Source: Actinomycetales bacterium Actino_02 (GTDB taxonomy: Bacteria > Actinomycetota > Actinomycetes > Propionibacteriales > Propionibacteriaceae). From it: a stretch of DNA of 64,000 nt. Location of the stretch: the NCBI GenBank assembly GCA_001603275.1, contig LUYM01000030.1, positions 213,908 to 277,907 on the forward strand, given 5' to 3'. Made by a program: the position numbers and the translations under genes. Positions 48,201 through 55,621 of the stretch are shown here, one piece after another (the stretch's first letter is position 1; every line of letters begins with the position of its first letter). The notes under the pieces were generated by a model. The model was not told the DNA's origin. It made no database searches and saw only the letters and a program-made list of their open reading frames with translations.

Positions 48201-48792
48201 CGATGTTCTTCTTGTTCAGCTCAGCCGGGGAGTAGCTGATCACGATCTCGTGGGTCTCCTGGCCGCCGACGGCGACGTCACGGACGCCGTCGATCGTCTT
48301 CAGGCCGGGGGCGACGATCTGGTTGACCTTGGTGGTCAGGGTCGTCGAGTCGTCCGAGGACGACAGCGCCAGCACCACGACCGGGACATCGTCGAAGCTG
48401 CCGGTGATCACCTTCGGGTTCACCGAACTGGGCAGGCCGGACGAGATCGAATCGATGGCCGCCCGGATCTTGTTGGCCATGTCGTCGGGCTTCAGGCCGT
48501 AGTCCCACTGGGCGCTCACCTGGGAGACGCCGGACGAGCTCTTCGAGGTGACGCTGGTGACGCCGGCCACCGACTTCACGGCCGACTCGATCGGCTTGGA
48601 GAGCTGCGCCTCGACCACCTCCGGCGATGCGCCCGGGTAGATGGTCAGGACGCTGCCGCGCGGCAGGTCGATGGACGGAATCAGTTCTTGCTTGAGGGCG
48701 CCGGCGGCAAAGACGCCGAGGCCGATCACGAGCAGGCTGAGGAGCAGCACCACGCTGCGCTGAGCCAGGCTGGCCTTGCTGAGTCGAACCAT
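45235..48792 (-). CDS. RND efflux transporter permease (AcrB/HAE1-like) with coiled-coil insert
   Basis: A 1185-residue RND permease with the twelve-helix plan of the AcrB type: first helix QRSVVLLLSLLVIGLGVFAAGAL, porter domain, SIPLSLLIALIGLWVGGYSLNILTLAALTVAIGRVVDDSIVVIENI (helix 4 with the paired Asp, VVDD), and the mirrored second half ending MIGLLMLIGIVVTNAIVLIDLINQKRK. Start is the ATG ending at 48792; an upstream frame to 48840 adds 16 residues with no site. An extra Ala/Lys/Gln-rich coiled coil of about 150 residues lies in the second porter region. No membrane-fusion partner gene is adjacent. Confidence 0.9.
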   Translation of the reverse strand: MVRLSKASLAQRSVVLLLSLLVIGLGVFAAGALKQELIPSIDLPRGSVLTIYPGASPEVVEAQLSKPIESAVKSVAGVTSVTSKSSSGVSQVSAQWDYGLKPDDMANKIRAAIDSISSGLPSSVNPKVITGSFDDVPVVVLALSSSDDSTTLTTKVNQIVAPGLKTIDGVRDVAVGGQETHEIVISYSPAELNKKNIDPSTVAQLFAANSTAYPSGTMRTDNANLDVQTGHTYSTAEQIANLQLSTADGPIRLGDVAKVTEQPVETTSISRVGGKTALTLQVTKEAGANTVSVAKAVGEMLPQLEQQLGGGATFTTVFDQAPYIEQSIHDLSVEGGIGLAMAVLVILIFLGSLRPTVITAISIPLSLLIALIGLWVGGYSLNILTLAALTVAIGRVVDDSIVVIENIKRHQGYGEFGRTSILHAVREVAGAVTSSTLTTVAVFLPIGLVGGQAGEIFRPFALTVTIALAASLLVSLTLVPVLASWFMRPTLKQQARQQVVAPETEKDTWLQRGYLPVLNWSLAHRWITAALALVLFGGTMALTPLLKTDFLGEQGNESLMISQKLPAGTSLAETDDAARKIEKLLSADPAVQTYSTSIGGSSSVFMGTQADTNQASFTVPLKAGFSAKDVVGRIRTDIAGLGSSIGTVEVSVGNSTSSVVVYVEGSDPDKLKTANDQVVAMMKDVPSLVNVTSDLSEARDQLSVKVDDRKAADLGMTQMSIGQAVSRAVAGQQIGSIAVGDDTLKVYLRVKKPAKSIAELRDAELPVTQLMSGNAKKDAAQKVSDDSTALQNDSKDAATKAYNEQVKALKKAKAQAKAGEKQLKSALKQLNDGLDGLLTMCQLDPANPQCQTMPAQVLELNRQIGALTTQLAQLQATPASIDKQLDALATSREKTLEAQDKQQAIADASKDAQDATAKPVTLAAVAKVEVVQAPATVTRVDGVRSATISASSESSDLGATTTQIQNGLAALSLPDGISYRIGGVSQQQAESFAQLGLAMAVAIAVVYLIMVATFGSLLQPLILLVSIPFAATGALAFSLISDTALGLPSMIGLLMLIGIVVTNAIVLIDLINQKRKAGLSVDASIAAGARLRVRPIIMTALATVFALVPMSLGLTGGGVFISKPLAIVVIGGLVSSTLLTLILVPVLYDLLETWREHRESKRDVRRQARLAQAVAAQQAATEGEA

Positions 48793-48854
48793 CGTCTCTC
48801 TCTCGTCCGGGTAGTCACAGCGCAATTCTTGGGGCTGCACAGCGTCTACACATC

Positions 48855-48867
48855 GGTTAGCCTAACC
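48855..48867. promoter_or_regulatory. Palindromic operator between the RND and MarR genes (DtxR/IdeR-box-like)
   Basis: GGTTAGCCTAACC, a perfect 13-bp palindrome (odd centre), in the divergent promoter region. It equals the core of the DtxR/IdeR iron-box consensus (TTAGGTTAGSCTAACCTAA). The outer TTA/TAA arms are only partly kept. It could instead be the operator of the neighbouring MarR protein. Confidence 0.55.
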
Positions 48868-48898
48868 CTAACCATTTGACCCAAACGAAGGCTTCCTC

Positions 48899-49384
48899 GT
48901 GGCGTATTCCATCAAGGGCTTGGACCCGGAGCGATCGGCCTTGCTCGCCGAACTCTTCGAGCTGAACTCCCAAGTTCACGACCGCGCCATGGGGCTGGTG
49001 GGGCCGATGCCGATGCCGCCCGATCTGACCATGCAGCAGGTGCGCGTGCTCGGCCAGATCGTGAAGAAGCCCGGTATCGCCGGCCATGAGCTCGGCGAAC
49101 TGATGCAGATCAGTGCGCCCACCGCCAGCGGTCTGATCGACCGCCTGGTCGAGAAGGGCCTGATCACTCGCTTCGACGATCCCGACGACCGGCGGGTGCG
49201 CCGGCTGCGTCCGACTGAGGACGGCATCGATGTGATCCGGCAGATGGACTCGATGTTCGGGCGCGCCCTGGGGGTCACCATCACGCTGTTGACGCTGGAC
49301 GACCTGAAGGTGCTGCGCGAGGGCAGCTTGCTGATGCTGCGGGCCATGGATCGGGCGGCCGCTCAGCAGGCGACAGAGGACTGA
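48899..49384 (+). CDS. MarR family transcriptional regulator of the RND transporter
   Basis: A 161-residue winged-helix protein: DLTMQQVRVLGQIVKKPGIAGHELGELMQISAPTASGLIDRLVEKGLITRFDDPDDRRVRRLRPTEDG, with the DDRR wing typical of MarR. Start GTG at 48899 with ACGAAGG seven bases before. It is transcribed divergently from the RND gene with a palindrome between them, the usual layout for local repression of an efflux pump. Confidence 0.88.
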   Translation: MAYSIKGLDPERSALLAELFELNSQVHDRAMGLVGPMPMPPDLTMQQVRVLGQIVKKPGIAGHELGELMQISAPTASGLIDRLVEKGLITRFDDPDDRRVRRLRPTEDGIDVIRQMDSMFGRALGVTITLLTLDDLKVLREGSLLMLRAMDRAAAQQATED

Positions 49385-49691
49385 AAGTCGCTTTTGTCTC
49401 TTTTGTCACTCGACACGCCGACGACACGCCGAGGTCGGCGGAATTGGTGGAATTCGTTCCGGAATTCCTCTTGCACTGTGGTGGACGGCGGACTAGAAAT
49501 GCTCCTACCAAACCACCTCGGTGGGGCGGGGATCGGAAGCAGGAAGTCAGCTTTCCGGCCCGAGTGAAAGCTCTGGCTGGGCGGCCCGGTGATGCGGGTC
49601 GGGTTGGCTGGTAGCTCCTGGTCGGCACCGAGCATCACGACGGTCCCAACCAGAAGGCCCCGGAGACTCATACTCGCCGGGGCCTTCGCCT
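49383..49691. repeat. 309-bp inverted repeat, left copy (structured, ends in hairpin)
   Basis: Nearly identical (303/309 by hand count) to the reverse complement of 51492-51800. It begins at the stop codon of the MarR gene. Read on the plus strand, the second half folds: CTGGCTGGG pairs with CCCAACCAG (one mismatch in this copy), GTGATGC with GCATCAC inside, and a strong final hairpin GGCCCCGG/CCGGGGCC (49656-49683). It covers the whole gap up to the mannosyltransferase gene. Confidence 0.85.
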
Positions 49692-49706
49692 ATGTTGCGG
49701 CACCGG

Positions 49707-50936
49707 CTAGATCAACGAGCCGCCGAACCACATCGCACCCAGCAGCACGGCCTGAATGGTGCAGACCGCGATCAGCAACGCCCAGACCAGTCGGGGCATC
49801 CGCAGCACCGGCAGGGCGACCAGCATCAGGGCGTCGTGGCGGTACCAGGCCGACCAGGCGCCGCTGACCAGGGGGACGGCGAAGGCACCCAATGCGATCA
49901 CGGTGGCGGCCAGCTGCCACCCGGGCAGGTCGCGGCGGTACAGCCGCCACAGCGCGGTGCCGATCAGCAGCACCGCGAAGGCGAGGTTGATGGCCAGCTG
50001 CGGATGCTGGGCCTCGGCGGCCCGGGCGACCAGCCACGGGTCGTTGGCGGAGGCCGGATGCCACTGGCTGAAGGACAGCGACCAGAACCGTCCCAACTGC
50101 TCCAACGGGTTGTGCCATCCGGTGTTGCCGTAGTCACCCTGATGCTGCCAGTAGATGGTCCAGCTGCCGGTGTCGGCATGCATCAGCCACAGCATCCACG
50201 GGTAGGCCAGGCTGCCCAGTCCAGTGGCCGCGGCCACCCGCCAGAGCCGTCCGGGCCGGGTTCGTCCCCGCCAGCCGAAGGCCAGCGAGAGGGCCACGCC
50301 GATCACCCCGATCACCCCGACGAAGTGGGTGGCGAACGCCACGAAGGCACCGACTCCGGCCAGCAGCCAGGACTCCCGCCGAATGCCCAGGACGACCAGG
50401 CTCAGCCCGAGCAGGCACAGCGACACCGGGAACACGGTGTGGAAGTAGATGCTGCCGGGGAAGACTGCGGCCAACGCCATGGCCGGGACGGCGTTGCGGT
50501 CCGGGCGGCCACCGAGCAGCTGCCAGCAGACCAGCAAAGCGCCCAGCAGGGCGGCCTCGCTGACGACGACTCCGGCGACGGCCGGCGTCATGCCGAGCGC
50601 GCTGACAAGGCGAATCGCCATCGGATAGCCCGGGAACCAGGCGGTATTGCCGCACCACACGTCCGGGAACCAGGAGTAGCGCTCGATGCAGCGGTACGAC
50701 TCGTAGCCATGCTCGGCGATCGACAGATACCACTGGGAGTCCCAGCGCTGATGGGTGCGGGGAAGCAGATAGTCCTGGCCGCTCAGGGCGGCGGTGGCCC
50801 AGGCCACCAGGTTCGAGACCAGCCAGCTCAGCAGCGGGATCAGGGTGGCTCGCTGCAGGCGGACCCAGGCCGCGGCAGGTGCCGATGATCCGCCCGTCCG
50901 ATCGGAGGGGCGGACGAAGGTGGCGTCCGGGCGCAT
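49707..50936 (-). CDS. PIG-V-like membrane mannosyltransferase (GT-C fold)
   Basis: A 409-residue polytopic protein. After the first helix comes HQRWDSQWYLSIAEHGYE and then NTAWFPGYPMAIRLVS. This RWDxxxYLxIAxxGY...FFPxYP pattern is that of PIG-V-type mannosyltransferases using polyprenyl-phosphate mannose. About ten membrane helices follow. In actinobacteria such enzymes build envelope glycolipids or glycoproteins. The second loop has paired cysteines (YRCIERY, VWCGN). The gene lies between the two 309-bp inverted repeats together with osmC. Confidence 0.75.
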   Translation of the reverse strand: MRPDATFVRPSDRTGGSSAPAAAWVRLQRATLIPLLSWLVSNLVAWATAALSGQDYLLPRTHQRWDSQWYLSIAEHGYESYRCIERYSWFPDVWCGNTAWFPGYPMAIRLVSALGMTPAVAGVVVSEAALLGALLVCWQLLGGRPDRNAVPAMALAAVFPGSIYFHTVFPVSLCLLGLSLVVLGIRRESWLLAGVGAFVAFATHFVGVIGVIGVALSLAFGWRGRTRPGRLWRVAAATGLGSLAYPWMLWLMHADTGSWTIYWQHQGDYGNTGWHNPLEQLGRFWSLSFSQWHPASANDPWLVARAAEAQHPQLAINLAFAVLLIGTALWRLYRRDLPGWQLAATVIALGAFAVPLVSGAWSAWYRHDALMLVALPVLRMPRLVWALLIAVCTIQAVLLGAMWFGGSLI

Positions 50937-51005
50937 CAGCTCAGCTGCGCCGAGCCGTCCACAGGCCCGAGCTCGCGGCCCGGCAGTGGACGTCCGGCGA
51001 TCAAC

Positions 51006-51431
51006 TCAGGCCTGGTGGAAGCTGACCGGCGTCGGCAGCTGCACGGTGCGGGAGACGGTGCACAGCCGGTCGCGCGACTTGGCGATCGCCACCGGCAGCA
51101 TCTCGCGGGCGCGGTCACCGTCGGGCCCCTCGGGGAAGCGGACCGTGAAGGTCAGCTCGACCGGGCCGAGGTGGTTGCCGTCCTCATCGCTGAGCTTGTC
51201 GGCGTGCACCTCGACGTCGAAGGCGGTCGGCTCGGCGCGACGCGCAGTGAGGTAGTCGACGTCGATCGACGAGCAGCCGGCCAACGCCACCAGCAGCAGT
51301 TCCACCGGAGTGAAGTCGGTGGTGTCGCCTTCGCCCAGCCGCAGGGTGCCGCCGCGAACATTGGTGGCTTCGTAGCTGCGGGCACCCAGCCGGGTGAGGG
51401 AGGCCGTGCGCAGATTCGTCTCATCGCTCAT
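51006..51431 (-). CDS. OsmC family protein
   Basis: A 141-residue OsmC/Ohr-fold protein: DFTPVELLLVALAGCSSIDVDYLTARR contains the first reactive cysteine region and KSRDRLCTVSRTV the second, as in OsmC-type thiol peroxidases. The ATG ending at 51431 is preferred; a longer frame to 51491 has arginine-rich residues unlike the family. It lies between the 309-bp repeats. Confidence 0.82.
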   Translation of the reverse strand: MSDETNLRTASLTRLGARSYEATNVRGGTLRLGEGDTTDFTPVELLLVALAGCSSIDVDYLTARRAEPTAFDVEVHADKLSDEDGNHLGPVELTFTVRFPEGPDGDRAREMLPVAIAKSRDRLCTVSRTVQLPTPVSFHQA

Positions 51432-51491
51432 GACGTGCAGTATGGCTCGTCGGCGAAGCCGCTCGGCGGCAAGTGCCCGATAGCTGGGCAA

Positions 51492-51800
51492 AGGCGAAGG
51501 CCCCGGTGAGTATGAGTCTCCGGGGCCTTCTGGTTGGGACCGTCGTGATGCTCGGTACCGACCAGGAGCTACCAGCCAACCCGACCCGCATCACCGGGCC
51601 GCCCAACCAGAGCTTTCACTCGGGCCGGAAAGCTGACTTCCTGCTTCCGATCCCCGCCCCACCGAGGTGGTTTGGTAGGAGCATTTCTAGTCCGCCGTCC
51701 ACCACAGTGCAAGAGGAATTCCGAAAAGAATCCCACCAATTCCGCCGACCTCGGCGTGTCGTCGGCGTGTCGAGTGACAAAAGAGACAAAAGCGACTTTC
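51492..51800. repeat. 309-bp inverted repeat, right copy
   Basis: Reverse-complement copy of 49383-49691 with six substitutions and no indel. On the minus strand it begins just after the aldose epimerase stop and runs to a terminal hairpin at 51500-51527. In this copy the closing stem CTGGTTGGG/CCCAACCAG is perfect. It fills most of the 372-bp gap before osmC. Confidence 0.85.
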
Positions 51801-51803
51801 GAC

Positions 51804-52793
51804 TCAGCCGATCAGCCACTGAGTGATGGCCAGGTACTCCTCACCGGGGCGGAGCACGGTGCTGGGGAAGTTCGGATGGTTCGGCGCGTCCGGGAAGCCC
51901 TGGGTCTCCAAGGCGATGCCCGCCCGGCGCGGGTACGGCTGCCCGGACGTCCCCGGCTCGCCGGCGAAGTGCTCGCCGCCGTAGACCTGGATCGCCACCT
52001 GATCGCTGCAGATGGTCAGGGTCAGGCCGTCGCTGCCGACCAGGCGGCAGTGCTCGCGCATGCCGGCGCCGTCCACCACGAAGTTGTGGTCGAAGCCACC
52101 GCTGCGGGTGATGCCCTCTGCCTCGGCCTGCTCGCGGGCGGCACCGAACAGCGGACCGGAGCGGAAATCGGCCGCAGAGCCGGCCACCTCGCGGATCTCG
52201 CCGGTGGGGATCCCGTCGTCGTAGTTGGGGGTGTAGGCGCTGGCATAGACGAACAGGCGATGTTCGTTGGTGTCGTGGCCGCCCTCACCGTCGAGGTTGA
52301 AGTAGGGGTGGGTGGTCAGGTTGATCACGGTCGGGGCGTCCGTGGTGGCCCGGTAGGTGACCTGTGCGCCGCCGGGAATCAGCTCGTAGCGGGCGCTGAT
52401 CACGGCCGTCCCGGGGTAGCCCTGATCGCCGTCGACGCTAGTCAGCCGGAACTCGACGAAGTCGTCACCATAGTCGGCGACGTCCCACAGTCGAGTGCCG
52501 AAGCCGTCCGGACCGCCGTGCAGCTGATTCACGCCCTCGTTGGCGGCCAGCTGGTAGTCCACGCCATCGAGGCTGAAGTGGGCCTTCGCGAGCCGGTTGG
52601 CGAAGCGTCCCACCGTCGCGCCGAGATAGCCCGGATTGTTGGCGTAGTCGCCCAGTTCCGGGTGGCCGAGCAGGATGTTGCGCCAGCCATCGTCGACGGC
52701 CACCTCAAAGCGGCGGACGGTGGCACCAACGGGCAGGAGCTCAAGCCGAACGGCGTCGTTGGCGAGCAGGATCGGGGCATCAGCGGGGATCAT
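51804..52793 (-). CDS. galM: Aldose 1-epimerase (GalM-like)
   Basis: A 329-residue beta-sandwich mutarotase. Catalytic His in NLTTHPYFNLDGEG, substrate Asp/His in GGFDHNFVVDG, the first His region GVNQLHGGPDGFGTRLWDV, and catalytic Glu in GIALETQGFPDAPNHPNFPS followed by LRPGEEY. It interconverts alpha and beta anomers of aldohexoses. No signal peptide. The gene stands alone. Confidence 0.9.
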   Translation of the reverse strand: MIPADAPILLANDAVRLELLPVGATVRRFEVAVDDGWRNILLGHPELGDYANNPGYLGATVGRFANRLAKAHFSLDGVDYQLAANEGVNQLHGGPDGFGTRLWDVADYGDDFVEFRLTSVDGDQGYPGTAVISARYELIPGGAQVTYRATTDAPTVINLTTHPYFNLDGEGGHDTNEHRLFVYASAYTPNYDDGIPTGEIREVAGSAADFRSGPLFGAAREQAEAEGITRSGGFDHNFVVDGAGMREHCRLVGSDGLTLTICSDQVAIQVYGGEHFAGEPGTSGQPYPRRAGIALETQGFPDAPNHPNFPSTVLRPGEEYLAITQWLIG

Positions 52794-52829
52794 GGCGGCA
52801 ACGCTACGCCGAGACGGCCCGCAGTTCGT

Positions 52830-54107
52830 TCACAGCTCGTCGGTTGGCTCGAAAGCCGCCGCATCGGCGGAGCCGTGCGGTTCGATGGCGGCACCGCGGA
52901 CGTGTCCGCGCCACAGCCACCAGGCCAACAGGGTGAAGGCCAGGGCGCTTGCGGCAAGCGACCACAGGGAGAAGCCGAGCAGCGGGGCGAGGACGCCGGC
53001 GATCACGGCATTGGCCAGCAGGGAGACGAAGGACTGCACCGACGAGGCCGAGCCGCGGGCCGCCGGGAACAGGTCGAGCATCGCCAAGGTGATGATCGGG
53101 AAGGTCAGCGCCACCCCGAAGGTGTACAGCGGCAGCGGCAGGATCGCCCAGGGCAGACCTTGTGTAGCTGGAATCAGCGCCAGCGTGAGATTCAGGACGC
53201 CGGCCCCGGTGCTGGTCAGATAGCCGATCCGGGCGATCTGGGCTCCGGTGGCCCGTCCGGCCAGCCGTCCATTCAGCCAGGAGCCGACCATCATGCCGCC
53301 GATCAGCGGGACGAACAGGATCCAGAAGTCCTGGGCACCCAGGCCGAGAAGCTTCACCACGAACAGCTGGGCTGCCGAGATGTAGAGGAACTGGCCGGCG
53401 AAGTTGGCCATGCCGCCGAATGCCAGCCGGCGTCCGTCCCGACTGCGCCAGACCCCGGCCAGTCCGGCCAGCAGGGCGGGCGCGTTGAACGGCGAGCGGC
53501 GCTCCCGCGGATGGGTCTCCGGCATGGCGAACAGCACCAGAGCCAGGATCACCAGGCCGAAGCCGGCCAGGAACCAGAAGATCAGCCGCCAGTTGCCGAC
53601 GCCGAGCAGCAGACCGCCGATCACCGGGGCGAGCGCCGGGGCCAGCGCGAAGATCATGGCGATCTGACTCATCGTCCGCTGGGCCTGAGCATCGGCGAAC
53701 ACATCGCGGACCATGGCCCGGCTGACGATCTGACCGGCTCCTGCGCTGAACCCCTGGATCACCCGGAAGAACAGCAGCATCCCTAGCCCGGGGGCCAGCG
53801 CCGAGCCGACTGCGGCCAGCACGTAGACCACCATGCCGACCACGATCACCGGCTTTCGGCCCAGGGCGTCCGACAGCGGGCCGTGCAGCAGGCTCATCAG
53901 GGCGTAGGAGAGCAGGTAGATGCTGATGATCTGCTGCAGCGCGAACTCCGAGGCACCCCACTCGGCTTCGAGTGCGGAGAACGCCGGGAAGATCGTGTCG
54001 ACCGAGAACGGCCCGATCATGCCCAGGCCGCCGAGGAGTGTGAGGAAGATCCACTTCGGGCCGGTGAGAGGGGTCAGTTTCGGACTCGGCTGCGCAGTGG
54101 ACATCAC
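52830..54107 (-). CDS. Bcr/CflA family multidrug MFS transporter
   Basis: A 425-residue MFS protein with about twelve helices. FSVDTIFPAFSALEAEWGASEFALQQIISIYLLSYALMSLLHGPLSDALGRKPVIVVG contains the MFS motif GPLSDALGRKPV and the D-xx-xPAF start of the Bcr/CflA (DHA1) group. FRVIQGFSAGAGQIVSRAMVRDVF is its antiporter-type motif. It should be a proton-driven drug or metabolite exporter. Family A and C repeats lie upstream. Confidence 0.87.
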   Translation of the reverse strand: MMSTAQPSPKLTPLTGPKWIFLTLLGGLGMIGPFSVDTIFPAFSALEAEWGASEFALQQIISIYLLSYALMSLLHGPLSDALGRKPVIVVGMVVYVLAAVGSALAPGLGMLLFFRVIQGFSAGAGQIVSRAMVRDVFADAQAQRTMSQIAMIFALAPALAPVIGGLLLGVGNWRLIFWFLAGFGLVILALVLFAMPETHPRERRSPFNAPALLAGLAGVWRSRDGRRLAFGGMANFAGQFLYISAAQLFVVKLLGLGAQDFWILFVPLIGGMMVGSWLNGRLAGRATGAQIARIGYLTSTGAGVLNLTLALIPATQGLPWAILPLPLYTFGVALTFPIITLAMLDLFPAARGSASSVQSFVSLLANAVIAGVLAPLLGFSLWSLAASALAFTLLAWWLWRGHVRGAAIEPHGSADAAAFEPTDEL

Positions 54108-54160
54108 GCCATTCTCTCACCGCTCGGCGGTCGTGACGGACCGTCAGCTGCGGTCGCCGA

Positions 54161-54361
54161 CTCGGGCAGACCATTCTCGAGCGTGGTGGTCGGCTTGGTG
54201 GGTTGGTGCGGTGGGGTGGGGCGTGGGTGTCCCTTGAGGTTCTTCGAACGGTCTGCCCGAGCCGGCTGTTGCCGGGGACGAAAGGGGACGGTTCCTGTTA
54301 CGTCCCAGACCAACCCGAGGCACAGAAACCGGCGACGTGGGACGTAACAGGAACCGTCCCC
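54161..54361. repeat. Family A hairpin and an inverted pair of family C elements
   Basis: Family A at 54161-54261 with arms CTCGGGCAGACC and GGTCTGCCCGAG: a C-G pair replaces the G-C pair of the arrays, so complementarity is kept. Family C copies at 54284-54306 (reversed) and 54339-54361 (forward) face each other, 32 bp apart, making a long imperfect palindrome. They occupy the gap between the divergent Bcr-type and MshA-like genes. Confidence 0.8.
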
Positions 54362-54393
54362 TTGTGAACCAGCCAGCGGAATATGCTCGGCGG

Positions 54394-55611
54394 ATGACGT
54401 CACCCCTCGACATCTGCTTCGTGTCCATGCACACCTCGCCGGCGAACCTGCCTGGTTCCGGGGACGCGGGCGGCATGAACGTCGTCGAGCGCGCCCAGGC
54501 CGTCGCTCTGGCTGAACTGGGGCATCGGGTGCGCCTGGTCACTCGACGCGCAGCGCCGGACGACCCGGATCAGCTCGAACTGGCCCCTGGCGTCACCCTG
54601 CATCACCTGGACGCCGGACCGGCTGCAGTGCTGCCGAAGAGCCAGATCGACGACCACCTGGACGAGTTCTCGGCCAACCTGGCCCGGCTGGCGCCGGCCT
54701 CGATCATTCACTCCCACCACTGGATGTCCGGAGTGGCCGCACTCCCGGTGGCCCGGGCCTGGGGCGTCCCGCACGTGCAGAGCTACCACTCGGTGGCCGC
54801 GCTGCCCGGCTCGGCACTGGCCGCCGGCGAGCCCCCCGAGTCGCCGCGTCGAGTGCCCGGTGAAGCCCTTGTCGCAGCCGAGTCGGACGCCGTAGTGGCC
54901 ATCTCCGCGGCCGAAGCTCGGACGGTGATCGAGCGCTGCGGGGCCGAGCCCGACCGGGTTCACATCGTCTCGCCGGGCGTTGATCAGGAGCTGTTCCGTC
55001 CGCTCGCTCCCGGCGAGAGGCGCTGGCGTCCCGACGGCGCAGCCGACATCGAGCGGCGCGGCTACCTGCTTTTCGCCGCGCGGTTCCAGCCGCTAAAGGG
55101 TCCTGACCTGGCGATTCGGGCGCTCGCCGAGCTGGAGCCGGACCTGCGTCCTCACCTGCTGGTGGCCGGTGACACGTCGCCCGACTTTGCCAGCTACGAC
55201 GCCGAACTGCATGAGCTGGTCTCCCGGCTGGGCCTGTCCGAGCTCGTCCACTTCGTCGGGCCGCAACCGCGTCCGGCCCTGGCCGAGCTGATGCGCTCGG
55301 CGCTGGTGGTGCTGGTGCCGTCCCATTCGGAGACCTTCGGCTTGGTCGCCCTGGAGGCCGCGGCCAGTGGCACCCCGGTGATCGCCGCAGCGGCTGGCGG
55401 ATTGCGCGAAGCGGTCGCTCACGGAGAGACCGGTCAGCTGATGGATTCCCGCGAGCCCGAGGATTGGGGACGGGCGCTGCACCGGCTGCTCACCGAGCCC
55501 GGCCTGCGGGAGCGGATGGGGACCGTGGCCCGCGTGCACGCGCGGCGCTTCGAGTGGCGCTGGGCTGGGCACCGGCTGGCGGCGCTCTACGCCGAGCTGC
55601 TGGATCGTTGA
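54394..55611 (+). CDS. MshA-like GT4 glycosyltransferase
   Basis: A 405-residue GT-B enzyme. LPGSGDAGGMNVVERAQAVALAELGHRVRLVTR and SIIHSHHWMSGVAAL match the mycothiol glycosyltransferase MshA (UDP-GlcNAc plus inositol phosphate). The donor site shows HSETFGLVALEAAASGTPVIAAAAGG (EX7E). Real MshA has GGMNVY where this has GGMNVV. The ATG at 54394 begins the conserved region; a frame to 54337 runs into the family C repeat. The next gene is a PIG-L deacetylase, as would suit the second step of mycothiol synthesis. Confidence 0.75.
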   Translation: MTSPLDICFVSMHTSPANLPGSGDAGGMNVVERAQAVALAELGHRVRLVTRRAAPDDPDQLELAPGVTLHHLDAGPAAVLPKSQIDDHLDEFSANLARLAPASIIHSHHWMSGVAALPVARAWGVPHVQSYHSVAALPGSALAAGEPPESPRRVPGEALVAAESDAVVAISAAEARTVIERCGAEPDRVHIVSPGVDQELFRPLAPGERRWRPDGAADIERRGYLLFAARFQPLKGPDLAIRALAELEPDLRPHLLVAGDTSPDFASYDAELHELVSRLGLSELVHFVGPQPRPALAELMRSALVVLVPSHSETFGLVALEAAASGTPVIAAAAGGLREAVAHGETGQLMDSREPEDWGRALHRLLTEPGLRERMGTVARVHARRFEWRWAGHRLAALYAELLDR

Positions 55612-55621
55612 GGGGCTGGCC

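Noticed and set aside
49363..51826. Matching open frames (about 100 codons) on the antisense of both 309-bp repeats
   Set aside because: The few substitutions between the copies change amino acids at most sites, so there is no sign of protein-level constraint; the hairpins are a better explanation.
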